The translations under genes were made by a program, and so were the position numbers. 64,000 nt of DNA from Spirosoma sp. KUDC1026 (lineage in GTDB: Bacteria > Bacteroidota > Bacteroidia > Cytophagales > Spirosomataceae): positions 372,001-436,000 of the forward strand of contig NZ_CP056032.1 in the NCBI RefSeq assembly GCF_013375035.1. The letters run 5' to 3'. Below, in pieces: positions 1 to 8,726 of the stretch (position 1 is the stretch's first letter; every line of letters starts with the position of its first letter). Below the pieces are notes generated by a model, which did no database searches, had not been told where the DNA came from, and worked only from the letters and a program-made list of their open reading frames with translations.

Positions 1-27
1 GGCAGCGGCCAGCCAGAGAACGTTCAT
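1..27 (-). CDS. Start of a further gene of the polysaccharide operon (truncated by window edge)
   Basis: Only the first nine codons are inside the window (reading MNVLWLAAA on the minus strand). The ATG shares one base with the stop of the GT4 gene just upstream (TGATG), which is typical of translational coupling in this operon. The opening residues resemble the first beta strand of a GT-B glycosyltransferase, and the preceding GT4 protein starts in a similar way (MNVLIV). That identity is a guess from nine residues and the context. Confidence 0.45.
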
Positions 28-1157
28 CACTGTGTTATTGCTTTTCGGTAAAAATCAATCAGTTTATCAAGGGCCAGTTCGTGATCAAAGTGCTGACTGG
101 CAAACACGGCCTGACTTTCGGCTAACTCCTTTCGCACACCGGCGTCCAGATGGGCAACGATTTGCTCTGCCACCTGCTCGGCCTCAGCACTACGTAACTT
201 GCTTCGTTCGTCAGGTAGTAATTCAGGTACGCCACCAACGGGAAGCGCCAGAACCGGCGTTTTCACCGCAAATGCCTCAATAATTGAGTAAGGGCAATTA
301 TCATTTAAAGCCGTATGAATGTACAAATCGGTTTGCGAAACCAGCTTCCACGGCGCTGGTTGTCGTCCATGAAATTGAACGTGGTTTGTAAGACCAAGGT
401 CCTTTACTAGTTGCTCGTATTCCTTCCGTTTAGGCCCGTCACCAATGAGCCAGATCGCAAAATTGGTAACCCCTTTTTTACGTAATTCCTGACCGGCGCG
501 AATAAGCAATTCCTGATTTTTACGTTCATCTACGTAGCCAACATTGCTGATCAGGAATTTATCGGTCTCCGCACGCGGTTCTCTGGCTGGTAATTCAGGT
601 ACCTGAACGGTATTGAACTGGATCATTTTGTGAATACCAGCGGGCAGCAGATGCTTGGATTTTTCGTACGCGTAATTAGATACAAATACATACGAATTTA
701 CGTACGAGAATAACCATGTATACCACTCTGTTATCCGGCCAACAAAGGATGGACTTAACGAATGAGCGGACATATACTCCGTTACCGGATCATCGTTAAA
801 ATGGCAGGTTAGTACGATTGGTACTTTTTTTCCAAGAGCAAGGTAGGCTGCCACACCAGACCGAACGTCCTGCGCATGAATAACGGAGAAGTTTTCTTTC
901 CGAATTTTTCGAACGGCGAAATAGAGCCGAATAAAGTAAGAGGCCTCCTCGTAAAAAATCCGGCTTTTGATTCCCAGCGGATTCGCAATACGCTTCAGTA
1001 AATTCAGCGATTTGTTCCAGAAGAAAGGTGTGTGCGTCGATTCAATCACCCGCACGTTTACGCCTTTCCTTTTGAGATCTTTTGCCAGCGTCTGATAGTA
1101 CGTAACGACCCCAGATGGAGAATGCGCTACCAGAAAAGTAACAATCAGAACGTTCAT
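27..1157 (-). CDS. Glycosyltransferase family 4 (GT-B fold)
   Basis: 376-residue protein predicted to transfer a sugar from a nucleotide donor to a lipid-linked oligosaccharide at the cytoplasmic face of the membrane. The N-terminus (MNVLIVTFLVAHSPSGVV) is a Rossmann strand followed by a Gly-containing loop. The C-terminal domain has the GT4 donor-binding signature around residues 291-314, with Glu294 in SIIEAFA followed by PVGGVPELL. Length is normal for GT4. It is the fifth gene of the minus-strand operon that starts with the wzc-like gene and lies 19 bp after the GT2 gene. The family is clear from sequence; donor, acceptor and linkage cannot be read from it. Confidence 0.88.
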   Translation of the reverse strand: MNVLIVTFLVAHSPSGVVTYYQTLAKDLKRKGVNVRVIESTHTPFFWNKSLNLLKRIANPLGIKSRIFYEEASYFIRLYFAVRKIRKENFSVIHAQDVRSGVAAYLALGKKVPIVLTCHFNDDPVTEYMSAHSLSPSFVGRITEWYTWLFSYVNSYVFVSNYAYEKSKHLLPAGIHKMIQFNTVQVPELPAREPRAETDKFLISNVGYVDERKNQELLIRAGQELRKKGVTNFAIWLIGDGPKRKEYEQLVKDLGLTNHVQFHGRQPAPWKLVSQTDLYIHTALNDNCPYSIIEAFAVKTPVLALPVGGVPELLPDERSKLRSAEAEQVAEQIVAHLDAGVRKELAESQAVFASQHFDHELALDKLIDFYRKAITQ

Positions 1158-1176
1158 ATGCAGTCCCGTTTGTCTC

Positions 1177-2085
1177 TTATTTGTTCAATAAGCGATATAG
1201 ACGTACGGTAAGTATTGAGTTGGGGCGCTTGCCAAAATTATTAAAAAGACTATCTAAAGCAGCTTCGGCAAAAATCAGAAAGTTATACATTCGATTTTTG
1301 CGTTTGGCTACAATCTGGCCGACAGTCTCGGCGGTAGCCCAGCGCATGAAAACTGCCATTCCGTACTTATCACCGTGAATGTTTTGAAACACTCTCCGCT
1401 GGTTGCGAACGGCGTAATATTGTTTCCAGGCACCCGGCCAGGGAATACCATTACGGTCGAAGGAAGGTGGATGATAGAAAACGCTCTTGGGAACGGTTAC
1501 AACAGGATAGCCCATTTTCTCGGCCCGGGTCATATATTCTACTTCATCACCCCAGATGAATAATTTTTTATCTGGTATACCAATTCGCTCCACTACCTCC
1601 CGATGCACTAACGTACCGTTGAAAAATGAAGCGACGCCATAAATCAAATCAAACTGAGTCATGTCGACCACCTTACGGTAGTTTCTGCTAGGGCGATCCA
1701 CATAGAAGGCAAGCTCTGTTTTATCCCGGTTGCTAACCGACATAGCGTTTTTGATACACGGCCCTAAATTCGGCGAATTAACCAGATTAGCCAGTGCATC
1801 AGGATCGGCTATACAGTCATCATCCATGCACCAGAGCCAGGTAAAATTTGCTTTGTAAGCAGTATCAATGCCCGTGGCAAAACCACCGGCTCCTCCCAGA
1901 TTGGGCTGCGTTACTACCCGAAGTGCTTTTTGCGTTGCCAGCCATTCTGTCGTCCCATCATCACTTCCATTATTCACAACAATTATTGCGTCCAGTGGGC
2001 GCGACTGGTTACGCAGGCTGTCAAGACATTTTTGAAGGTCATTAAGCCGATTATAGGTGACAACAATAGCAACTATACTCTCCAT
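1177..2085 (-). CDS. Glycosyltransferase family 2 (GT-A fold, GlfT/rhamnosyltransferase-like)
   Basis: 302-residue GT2 enzyme. The nucleotide-binding start IVAIVVTYNR, the VVNNGSDDGT segment, the GGAGGF loop (about residues 64-69) and the metal-binding acidic cluster MDDD (about 87-90) are all visible. The GGAGGF loop followed by WCMDDDC is seen in galactofuranosyl- and rhamnosyltransferase-like GT2 enzymes, so a deoxyhexose or furanose donor is possible but unproven. No membrane segment is evident. The start lies one base from the flippase stop, so the two genes are tightly coupled in the polysaccharide operon. Confidence 0.88.
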   Translation of the reverse strand: MESIVAIVVTYNRLNDLQKCLDSLRNQSRPLDAIIVVNNGSDDGTTEWLATQKALRVVTQPNLGGAGGFATGIDTAYKANFTWLWCMDDDCIADPDALANLVNSPNLGPCIKNAMSVSNRDKTELAFYVDRPSRNYRKVVDMTQFDLIYGVASFFNGTLVHREVVERIGIPDKKLFIWGDEVEYMTRAEKMGYPVVTVPKSVFYHPPSFDRNGIPWPGAWKQYYAVRNQRRVFQNIHGDKYGMAVFMRWATAETVGQIVAKRKNRMYNFLIFAEAALDSLFNNFGKRPNSILTVRLYRLLNK

Positions 2086-2086
2086 G

Positions 2087-3460
2087 TTACTTTGCTAAAA
2101 AAGACCTTAACTGCCCCTTACCTAATGCCAGTGTTTCACGTAAGCTGCTCACCGATAGAACAGGTACTTTTTTATATCTCAGGTACCCGTACATTGTCAG
2201 TACAATATACAATTCGGCAAGTACCCAGGCCCAGGCCGCACCGATGTACCCAATCTTATTGATCATTACTACATTGAGAATCAGACCAATAACTGAGCCG
2301 ATAGCCGTAATGATAAAGAAAGGCTGATCCATTCGTAAGTTCAGCATTGTATGCAGGCCCAACAAGTTACTGGCACTTATTATTATTGGCAATAATGAAA
2401 CAATACGTAATACGGTAATAGCATCGGTAAACTTGTCTCCGTAAAACAGAGTAATAAATATAGGGGCTATTAACCACAGAGTCACAGAGATAGCTACCAT
2501 TAACAGGATTAAAGGCATAAATGCGGTTTGAACAACGCGTAACCCCTGTTCACGCCCTTTCCCGAATGCACTAGCGACAACAGGGAAGAAAGCCTGATTC
2601 AGCGCAAGCGCCACAAATGATCGTGCAATTCCTTCGAGTCGGGTACCGGCCGAAAATATACCAACGTCGTACGGCGTACTAAAAATCCCCAGAAAGAACG
2701 GAGCGGAGCTCGCGTAAAGCGTGATCATGATCGACGAGAAGAACAGGGTACTATCTTCTTTAAAACGTCCCAATAACTGCTGCTGCGTTGGCCAAGTAAA
2801 TGTTAATTTGAAGCGCTTTACAGCTACCCATAGAGCAGCCAGGTTTACCAGCACCTGCGATACGCTGATCATCAGGTTTTGGTAGATATAATCTTCTGGT
2901 TGACGGATTAGCAACAGTACCGAAGCAGAGAAAATTATTTTTACGGCTAGATTAAAAATAGCTACCCGCCCCAGATCTTCCATTGCCTGATAAATCCAGA
3001 ATGGGGCGAGCACCGTCCCAATACAGGTAATATATGTACAGATGTGCAGCCAGAGGTGTGCTTTAAAATCAGGAACTGCCAGCGTGACAGCTACGAACAA
3101 TACTGTGGATACCAGCCACAGAAGGAATTTTCCCGCCAGAACTTCACTAAAGATTCGATCCGTCTGCGCTTTGTCGTCCCGTTTGCCAGCAATGTTACGC
3201 ACTGCTGACATCTCGAACCCATAGTTGATAAGTAGGGTAAAATAAGCGATGTACGCCTGAGAAAAATTCAGAAGACCAAGTCTTTCTGGCCCAATAATTC
3301 GAACAATATAAGGCACTGTTAACAGGGGTATCAGGAAATTAGCTACCTGCACACTGAACAGCGACGCAACATTGATCATGAAACGTTTCAGGACCGACTT
3401 CGATAAGTCCGGCTCTGAAACCTTATTTACTTCTTGTACTAAATTATCCGTTTCACTCAT
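2087..3460 (-). CDS. Wzx-type polysaccharide flippase (MOP superfamily)
   Basis: 457-residue polytopic membrane protein with roughly a dozen hydrophobic segments in the arrangement of the oligosaccharide flippase branch of the MOP superfamily. The conserved N-terminal stretch around IIGPERLGLLNFSQAYIAYF is typical of Wzx proteins. The role inferred is to move undecaprenyl-PP-linked repeat units across the inner membrane. It sits between the priming sugar transferase and two glycosyltransferases, which fits a Wzx/Wzy-type pathway. No Wzy polymerase is seen in the window, so it must lie beyond the left edge or elsewhere. The cytoplasmic N-terminal tail of about 25 residues is hydrophilic. Confidence 0.87.
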   Translation of the reverse strand: MSETDNLVQEVNKVSEPDLSKSVLKRFMINVASLFSVQVANFLIPLLTVPYIVRIIGPERLGLLNFSQAYIAYFTLLINYGFEMSAVRNIAGKRDDKAQTDRIFSEVLAGKFLLWLVSTVLFVAVTLAVPDFKAHLWLHICTYITCIGTVLAPFWIYQAMEDLGRVAIFNLAVKIIFSASVLLLIRQPEDYIYQNLMISVSQVLVNLAALWVAVKRFKLTFTWPTQQQLLGRFKEDSTLFFSSIMITLYASSAPFFLGIFSTPYDVGIFSAGTRLEGIARSFVALALNQAFFPVVASAFGKGREQGLRVVQTAFMPLILLMVAISVTLWLIAPIFITLFYGDKFTDAITVLRIVSLLPIIISASNLLGLHTMLNLRMDQPFFIITAIGSVIGLILNVVMINKIGYIGAAWAWVLAELYIVLTMYGYLRYKKVPVLSVSSLRETLALGKGQLRSFLAK

Positions 3461-3470
3461 CAGTATGCAC

Positions 3471-4160
3471 CTACCAACCTTTGGTTTTTCCTGTTAACAT
3501 TGACTTAATTGTCCACCAACAGATTTTGATATCCAGCCACGGTGATTGACGACGGATATAAAGTTGATCATACCGAACGCGATGCTGCATCTGGTGCGCT
3601 TTGCTGGTTTCTCCCCGCGCTCCACGTACCTGTGCTAAGCCAGTAATACCCGGACGCACGTAGTACCGGTGGGAGTAACCATCAATCTCATTCCAATATT
3701 GTTCATCCAGTAGCAGGGGGTGCGGACGTGGTCCGACCAAACTCATGTCTCCCAGTAATACGTTAACAAACTGAGGCATTTCGTCCAGATTAGTTCTACG
3801 GAGGAATTCACCAATTTTGGTCACCCGACTATCCTTTAATTTAGCCTGGCTGAAAACGGCTCCTTTTTCATATTTCATGGTCCGAAACTTGAAGCAGAGA
3901 AATGGTTTCCCATTACGTCCGGTTCTGGTTTGCATGAAGATGATAGGCCCTGGCGAGCTCATACGGATTAGAAACCCAAGAAGCGGAATAAGCCAGATAA
4001 GTATAGCAACTGTTATAAACGAAGCCACTAAAACATCAAAAATCCGTTTCATAACACGATTGGTAATCGGCTGTGTAACGTTATTGCTTACTTCAAAAAC
4101 TGGTTTCCCACTTCCCTGCTGGGTTATTGGAACCGGGTTGAAATCGGTAAAAGTTACCAT
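3471..4160 (-). CDS. Undecaprenyl-phosphate sugar phosphotransferase (priming enzyme, bacterial sugar transferase family)
   Basis: 229-residue enzyme expected to start repeat-unit synthesis by moving a sugar-1-phosphate from a UDP-sugar onto undecaprenyl phosphate. It has one hydrophobic segment (about residues 42-66) and then the conserved catalytic domain: KFRTM (91-95), LDEMPQ (125-130), LVGPRP (141-146) and RPGITG (169-174). It lacks the four extra N-terminal membrane helices of WbaP/WcaJ, so it is the short monotopic form. It begins five bases after the wzc-like stop. The sugar is not predictable from the sequence. Confidence 0.9.
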   Translation of the reverse strand: MVTFTDFNPVPITQQGSGKPVFEVSNNVTQPITNRVMKRIFDVLVASFITVAILIWLIPLLGFLIRMSSPGPIIFMQTRTGRNGKPFLCFKFRTMKYEKGAVFSQAKLKDSRVTKIGEFLRRTNLDEMPQFVNVLLGDMSLVGPRPHPLLLDEQYWNEIDGYSHRYYVRPGITGLAQVRGARGETSKAHQMQHRVRYDQLYIRRQSPWLDIKICWWTIKSMLTGKTKGW

Positions 4161-4165
4161 AACTG

Positions 4166-6526
4166 TTACTGTTTAAGAATGGATCGGACAGACTGATACG
4201 CCGGTAGCCAGTTTCGTTTATCGGCTTGAGCGTAGTACTTGTTCTTTTTGTTACCGTTGCCGTAGTAGTAGCCGCCTTCCCCTTCAACCGTATTTAGAAC
4301 TAGGTTGAGTCGGTTGAACCGGTTTTCCCGATAAAGCATATCAATCATTTTGAGATAGCTTTTTGGCGTTACAGAATGCCGAACCACATAAAGAGTAGTA
4401 TCTGCTAATGGAGCAATAACTTGAGCATCTGAAACAAGACCAACCGGAGGAGTGTCGATAATAATAGACTGAAAACGTTCTTTCAGTTCCGCTATCATTT
4501 GCTCAAGACGCGGGTCATTCAGCAATTCGGATGGATTCTGTGACGCCGTTCCGCTAGGAATGATAAAGTAATTCTTATAGCCGGGCACCGGTTGTATTAC
4601 TTCATCCAGTGATGCCTCTCCCAGAATGTAGTTAGAAACTCCAGGTGTGTTATCGATATTAATAAGCTGGTGCAGCTTAGGAATCCGTAAATCCATATCG
4701 ATAATAACGGTCATCTTATTAACTAACGCCAAACTGGCACCGAGGTTCATCGAAATAAACGATTTCCCTTCTCCGCTAATACTTGACGTAAACATAATCA
4801 CCTGATTAGCAGACGGATCATCTCGTAAAAACTGCAGATTAGTTCGAATTGTCCGAATTTGTTCGGCAATCATGGAGCGGTTCTTTTCGGTAATCACCAG
4901 AGCCTTGTTCTGACGCTCTTTGGAGAGTTCACCCAGGATAGGAACAGCCGTATTTGCTTCAACGTCCTGACGGCGCATAATACGGTTATTGAACAGATCT
5001 TTACCAGCCACAACGCCTAAAGGAAGAAGTAGTCCTACCAATCCGAAGAGCATGAAAAATAGCGGCTTAACAGGTTTTACGGGCGTATCGGAGCTTTCTG
5101 CCGGGCTAATCGTACGGCTATCTGAAACAGCAGCAGCAAAAGCCATTGCCGTTTCTTCTCTTTTCTGAAGCAGCAAGTTGTAGAGGCTTGTTTTTATCGA
5201 CTGTTCACGGGTGATGTTCATTAAAGACCGTTCCTGCTGCGGAATAGACCGAATCTGACTCTCTAGGTCTGTGTTCTTTGCCACATAACCTTCCTTCGAT
5301 CGGTTCAGCATGGTCTTCATTGTCTGAACATTCTCAATAATGTTTTTCTTAGTTGTCTTGATCTGGGTATCCAGCGACTGCAACGTTGGGTTCTCATCCG
5401 ATACGGTTCGGGACAGATCATTACGCTGTAATTCCAGTTGCGACATTTTTGCGATCAGACTCAACAGCACAGGATCGCTCAAACCAACAGTGGCAGGAGT
5501 GCCTCCTCTATTAGAGGACTGACTATTAATGTATTGCTGTAAATCGTTCAGAGCGGCCAGTTGAATATTAACCTGGTTTAGCTGGCTGTCATTCTCTTTA
5601 GCTGTCTGCAGAAAGGTCTGAGCCTGAGCACTTAAATCGGTTATTCCCTGATTTGCCTTATAGCTTTCTACATTTCGTTCGACAGAAGCCAGTTCACCGG
5701 TTACCATCCGCAGTCGGTTATCCAGAAAATCGAGCGTATTGGCAGCCGATTTGTTTTTATCAACAATGGCTGCAGTGTTGTACTCTTTGATTAGCGTATT
5801 GAGAATATCTTCCCCGCGTTCAGCAACTGCATCCTCCAGAGTCAGCACAATTACAGACGACAACTTACTGGTTGGCTCTACCTTCATCTTATTAGCCAGC
5901 CCTTTTGCCACGCCAGCAACCTGCCCTGCCTGAATTTGTATTCCAGGAAGCGTATCCAGAACCGCAGTGAGCGCACGAACCTGCAAACGGCCATATGGAG
6001 TTTGAACCGTTTGATTTAGCGGATAATTAGCCCCATTAATTTGTACGGTTTCGTTAGAAGGAAAAGTCAGTTGAAGCGGCTTTTTGTACAAAGCGTCATT
6101 ACCCTGCTCAACAATCAGCTGAACTGGCGAATCTTTGTAGATTGCCCGATTGCCGTACTTTGTCTTTTTAAAATAACTGTGTTCAAGATGCAGCTTCTCG
6201 ACAACGGTGGTCATTAATGATCCCGAGCGCAGAATTTCTACTTCGTTCTCAATTACTTTTTTAGGGGCAACAGGTTGGTTCTCCTGTAAGACCGACTTAA
6301 CGTCGTTGTCCTTTTTATCGTCAAACAGGACCTTTGCTTCTACTTTATATATGGGCTGCTGAAACAGAAGTACTACGTAAGCAGCAATCAGCATTATGCT
6401 GATCGAAACCACAAACCAGGGCCACTTACGCAGGTATTTTAAGATAATCGCCCGTTGTTCAGAGCCATTATTACTCACAACTTGGTAAGGGACATATGAA
6501 TTGACAGGCGAATTGCCACTACTCAT
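4166..6526 (-). CDS. Wzc-like polysaccharide co-polymerase with C-terminal tyrosine autokinase
   Basis: 786-residue inner-membrane protein that controls polymerisation and export of surface polysaccharide. Order of parts: TM1 (about 35-55), periplasmic Wzz-type domain with a long coiled-coil region (about 265-450), TM2 (about 488-507), then a cytoplasmic BY-kinase. Walker A is SSISGEGKS (581-589), Walker A' is IIDMD (608-612) and Walker B is IIIDTPP (688-694). The C-terminal tail has a Tyr cluster (753-755, 764-765, 777), the usual autophosphorylation sites. It is the first gene of the polysaccharide operon. No Wza-type export lipoprotein and no cognate phosphatase gene are in the window. Confidence 0.93.
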   Translation of the reverse strand: MSSGNSPVNSYVPYQVVSNNGSEQRAIILKYLRKWPWFVVSISIMLIAAYVVLLFQQPIYKVEAKVLFDDKKDNDVKSVLQENQPVAPKKVIENEVEILRSGSLMTTVVEKLHLEHSYFKKTKYGNRAIYKDSPVQLIVEQGNDALYKKPLQLTFPSNETVQINGANYPLNQTVQTPYGRLQVRALTAVLDTLPGIQIQAGQVAGVAKGLANKMKVEPTSKLSSVIVLTLEDAVAERGEDILNTLIKEYNTAAIVDKNKSAANTLDFLDNRLRMVTGELASVERNVESYKANQGITDLSAQAQTFLQTAKENDSQLNQVNIQLAALNDLQQYINSQSSNRGGTPATVGLSDPVLLSLIAKMSQLELQRNDLSRTVSDENPTLQSLDTQIKTTKKNIIENVQTMKTMLNRSKEGYVAKNTDLESQIRSIPQQERSLMNITREQSIKTSLYNLLLQKREETAMAFAAAVSDSRTISPAESSDTPVKPVKPLFFMLFGLVGLLLPLGVVAGKDLFNNRIMRRQDVEANTAVPILGELSKERQNKALVITEKNRSMIAEQIRTIRTNLQFLRDDPSANQVIMFTSSISGEGKSFISMNLGASLALVNKMTVIIDMDLRIPKLHQLINIDNTPGVSNYILGEASLDEVIQPVPGYKNYFIIPSGTASQNPSELLNDPRLEQMIAELKERFQSIIIDTPPVGLVSDAQVIAPLADTTLYVVRHSVTPKSYLKMIDMLYRENRFNRLNLVLNTVEGEGGYYYGNGNKKNKYYAQADKRNWLPAYQSVRSILKQ

Positions 6527-7214
6527 GATTAAAGCAATTTATAGAAGGATGTTATTTAGGTGTTTCGTGCGAAGCCGTTGTATCAGTCAATACAAACTTG
6601 GCGTATGATCTAAGGCCTTGTTGAGTCAATTCTTTAACGTGGATACTGTTTTGTCCATTAATAAATCTTTATTACGTCGGTCAGTTGATATAGCATAAGT
6701 ACAATAAGCTGTACTACGTTTTATCCAACCGCTATTCTGAATTCCTGATTGAAATTTACGCAATCAATCAGCCTTAACAAAATAGGCTTACGGAATGGTA
6801 CAACATTGTCTTAGTGAATCTATCTACCAAATGTGATAATTTTTGCCTAAAATAATTATATTTATAGTTAATTATAGTATAAGTGAACAAGGATTTTTGA
6901 CTAAAACGATATCATATATGACTATTTTGATAAAAAACATTAAAACTTTATAAAGTTCTAATATGATCATTCTTTGTAGCCGTTAAATAGATTATAAGTA
7001 AAATCAATTTTTATAACTGAAAAAGACAACGGCTATTTTCAGGGTATAATCCAAAAATGTACCCGCACAAATTAGCATACTTATATATATACGCGCACGA
7101 GTATATAGGTAGCCTATCTCCGAACTGTCTGTTGACTTCTGACTATTACAGTCGACTCCTCAACCGTTCGTAAAGAGAACGGTTGAGGAGTCGACTGTAC
7201 CAAAAGCCTTCCTA
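6527..7214. other. AT-rich intergenic region upstream of the polysaccharide operon
   Basis: 688 bp without a supported gene. It is clearly richer in A and T than the flanking genes, especially 6820-7110. It should hold the promoter and a long leader for the minus-strand wzc operon, but no good TAnnTTTG box was found close to the wzc start. Structures seen are a 7-bp inverted repeat TATATAC/GTATATA at 7086-7107 and the 23-bp perfect hairpin at 7147-7199 described separately. Confidence 0.5.
7147..7199. repeat. Perfect 23-bp inverted repeat (hairpin) downstream of the GT61 gene
   Basis: Arms 7147-7169 and 7177-7199 are exact reverse complements with a 7-nt loop (GTAAAGA). The structure begins 16 bp after the GT61 stop. 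It has no T-run on either strand, so it is not a classical intrinsic terminator even though its position suggests 3'-end formation or mRNA stabilisation for the GT61 transcript. Confidence 0.75.
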
Positions 7215-8357
7215 TCAATATAGTCCTTGACTACTTTTCAGTAATGACGACAAAAAGCGATCAATATCCTCTACATTGACATCAACGTTGTCATTGACAT
7301 ACGTATGGTCGACTAATCCATGTTTCAAAACAGAATGAAAACAATAGGCAGAATAATTCAGACCAAGCACGTGGGCCAAATACCTGAAGTATTCAGGCAT
7401 ATAATTAACAGGAAATAATTCGATTAGATGAGCCCCTGGTTTGCACCAGATTATGTTAGCAAACGAAGCTCCGTGAGGCCCAATGATTACCGCAGCATTA
7501 TAGTAGATCTCTGCCTGCTCAGCAATAGTGCGCGCTTTATCTTCAATAATAGTGAAATTGTATTTCTCTAGTATTTTGATTAGGGAAGGTTCGTTATTAA
7601 TTTTCCTTCTTCCTGCACGACTGATATAAATTCGTTTGTCGGTACTTGTTCCGGGTTGGAATTTGTTTTGGAAAGCTCTTTTTAGTGAAAGTATATCTGT
7701 ACTACTAGGGTAAAACCAGCTACCATTATTTCCTAACAAGCAGGTCTCAGCTGAGACCTTGGTGGTTCTACTATCTACAATCTGCTCAGGACTAATATCA
7801 AGTAACGCTAGCAGTTCCTTTTCAAAAGTACTATGCATTAGTGGATAGGCAATTACGGCTCTATTCCACTCTGACTCAGACATCACCGCTTTCAAGCGTA
7901 TCAATTTGGTTATGACGAAATAGATGTAATCGTAATATCCAGACCAATAATGGCTCCAGGGAGCAATCAGTAAATTCGTACGTATTACGTTTCGCTTGTC
8001 TGTCTTTAGCTTATCTTTTAAGGCAATCAAATTACCAAAATCAGTATCTAAAATTGACTTACCAATCATTATACTACCATTCTTTAAAAGAATAGCATTT
8101 GATTCTTTTGTATCACATTTCCACGCGTATGTTTCTGGAGTAGTAATCCTTTTTTCTGGAAAAATTAGCTTAGTATTATCTACAATATCATATATTTCTG
8201 GCAAAACATATTCTTTTTCTTCTTCGCGTTTAACTGAATATATTTTTAATATATTTTTTGTTTCATTCCAACTCAACAATTCAACACCTAGACATTTTGC
8301 AACAAACTTAGACTGATTTTTTATATTTCTTTTTACAATAGTCAGAAAGCTTTCCAT
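7215..8357 (-). CDS. Glycosyltransferase family 61 (DUF563)
   Basis: 380-residue protein of the GT61 family. The clearest mark is the IGPHGASFANI motif (about 292-302) followed by GAHLIELFP, the conserved core of DUF563/GT61 enzymes. There is no signal peptide, so it should act in the cytoplasm on a lipid-linked acceptor. It is transcribed alone: 688 bp separate it from the wzc operon downstream, and upstream is a divergent gap. Its base composition is more AT-rich than the operon genes, especially the first 130 codons, which hints at a separate evolutionary origin. Donor sugar unknown. Confidence 0.82.
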   Translation of the reverse strand: MESFLTIVKRNIKNQSKFVAKCLGVELLSWNETKNILKIYSVKREEEKEYVLPEIYDIVDNTKLIFPEKRITTPETYAWKCDTKESNAILLKNGSIMIGKSILDTDFGNLIALKDKLKTDKRNVIRTNLLIAPWSHYWSGYYDYIYFVITKLIRLKAVMSESEWNRAVIAYPLMHSTFEKELLALLDISPEQIVDSRTTKVSAETCLLGNNGSWFYPSSTDILSLKRAFQNKFQPGTSTDKRIYISRAGRRKINNEPSLIKILEKYNFTIIEDKARTIAEQAEIYYNAAVIIGPHGASFANIIWCKPGAHLIELFPVNYMPEYFRYLAHVLGLNYSAYCFHSVLKHGLVDHTYVNDNVDVNVEDIDRFLSSLLKSSQGLY

Positions 8358-8726
8358 AACCGTTTTTTATGTATTAAAATACTGCAGACACAATGTATAC
8401 TACTTCACAGCTAATAAATATTTTACGTACTAGATAATATAAAAATATCTTTACAACATTTATACATGTCAATCCAGTCGGTGTATTATCTAGTTATGAT
8501 ACAGTGATTAAAACTATAGATTTACTCTTTTCGACTCTGTCGTTTTATCATAAATTTATTTAACGTCACAGAAGCTCACCTATAACTCATTGTTAATTCA
8601 ATAAATTTTAGCATGTTTCAAAGAGATAAAAGTTTATCTTTGTCATTTCTTATGCATTTAATGTGACTCTATCGCATTATGTCTAACAAATCCTTTTTAT
8701 CCGTTTAGCTGCCCTTCTGTATTGTT
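8358..8726. other. Divergent AT-rich intergenic region between GT61 and the beta-helix gene
   Basis: 369 bp with no supported ORF, strongly AT-rich. It must contain the promoters of two divergent genes. On the plus strand a -7-like box TATCTTTG is at 8635-8642. Nothing else with clear structure was found. Confidence 0.5.
8635..8642 (+). promoter_or_regulatory. Bacteroidota-type -7 box (TATCTTTG) for the beta-helix gene
   Basis: Matches the TAnnTTTG consensus and lies 85 bp upstream of the start codon. No good -33 TTTG is found at the usual 19-21 nt spacing; a weaker TTTC lies at 8615-8618. Confidence 0.4.
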
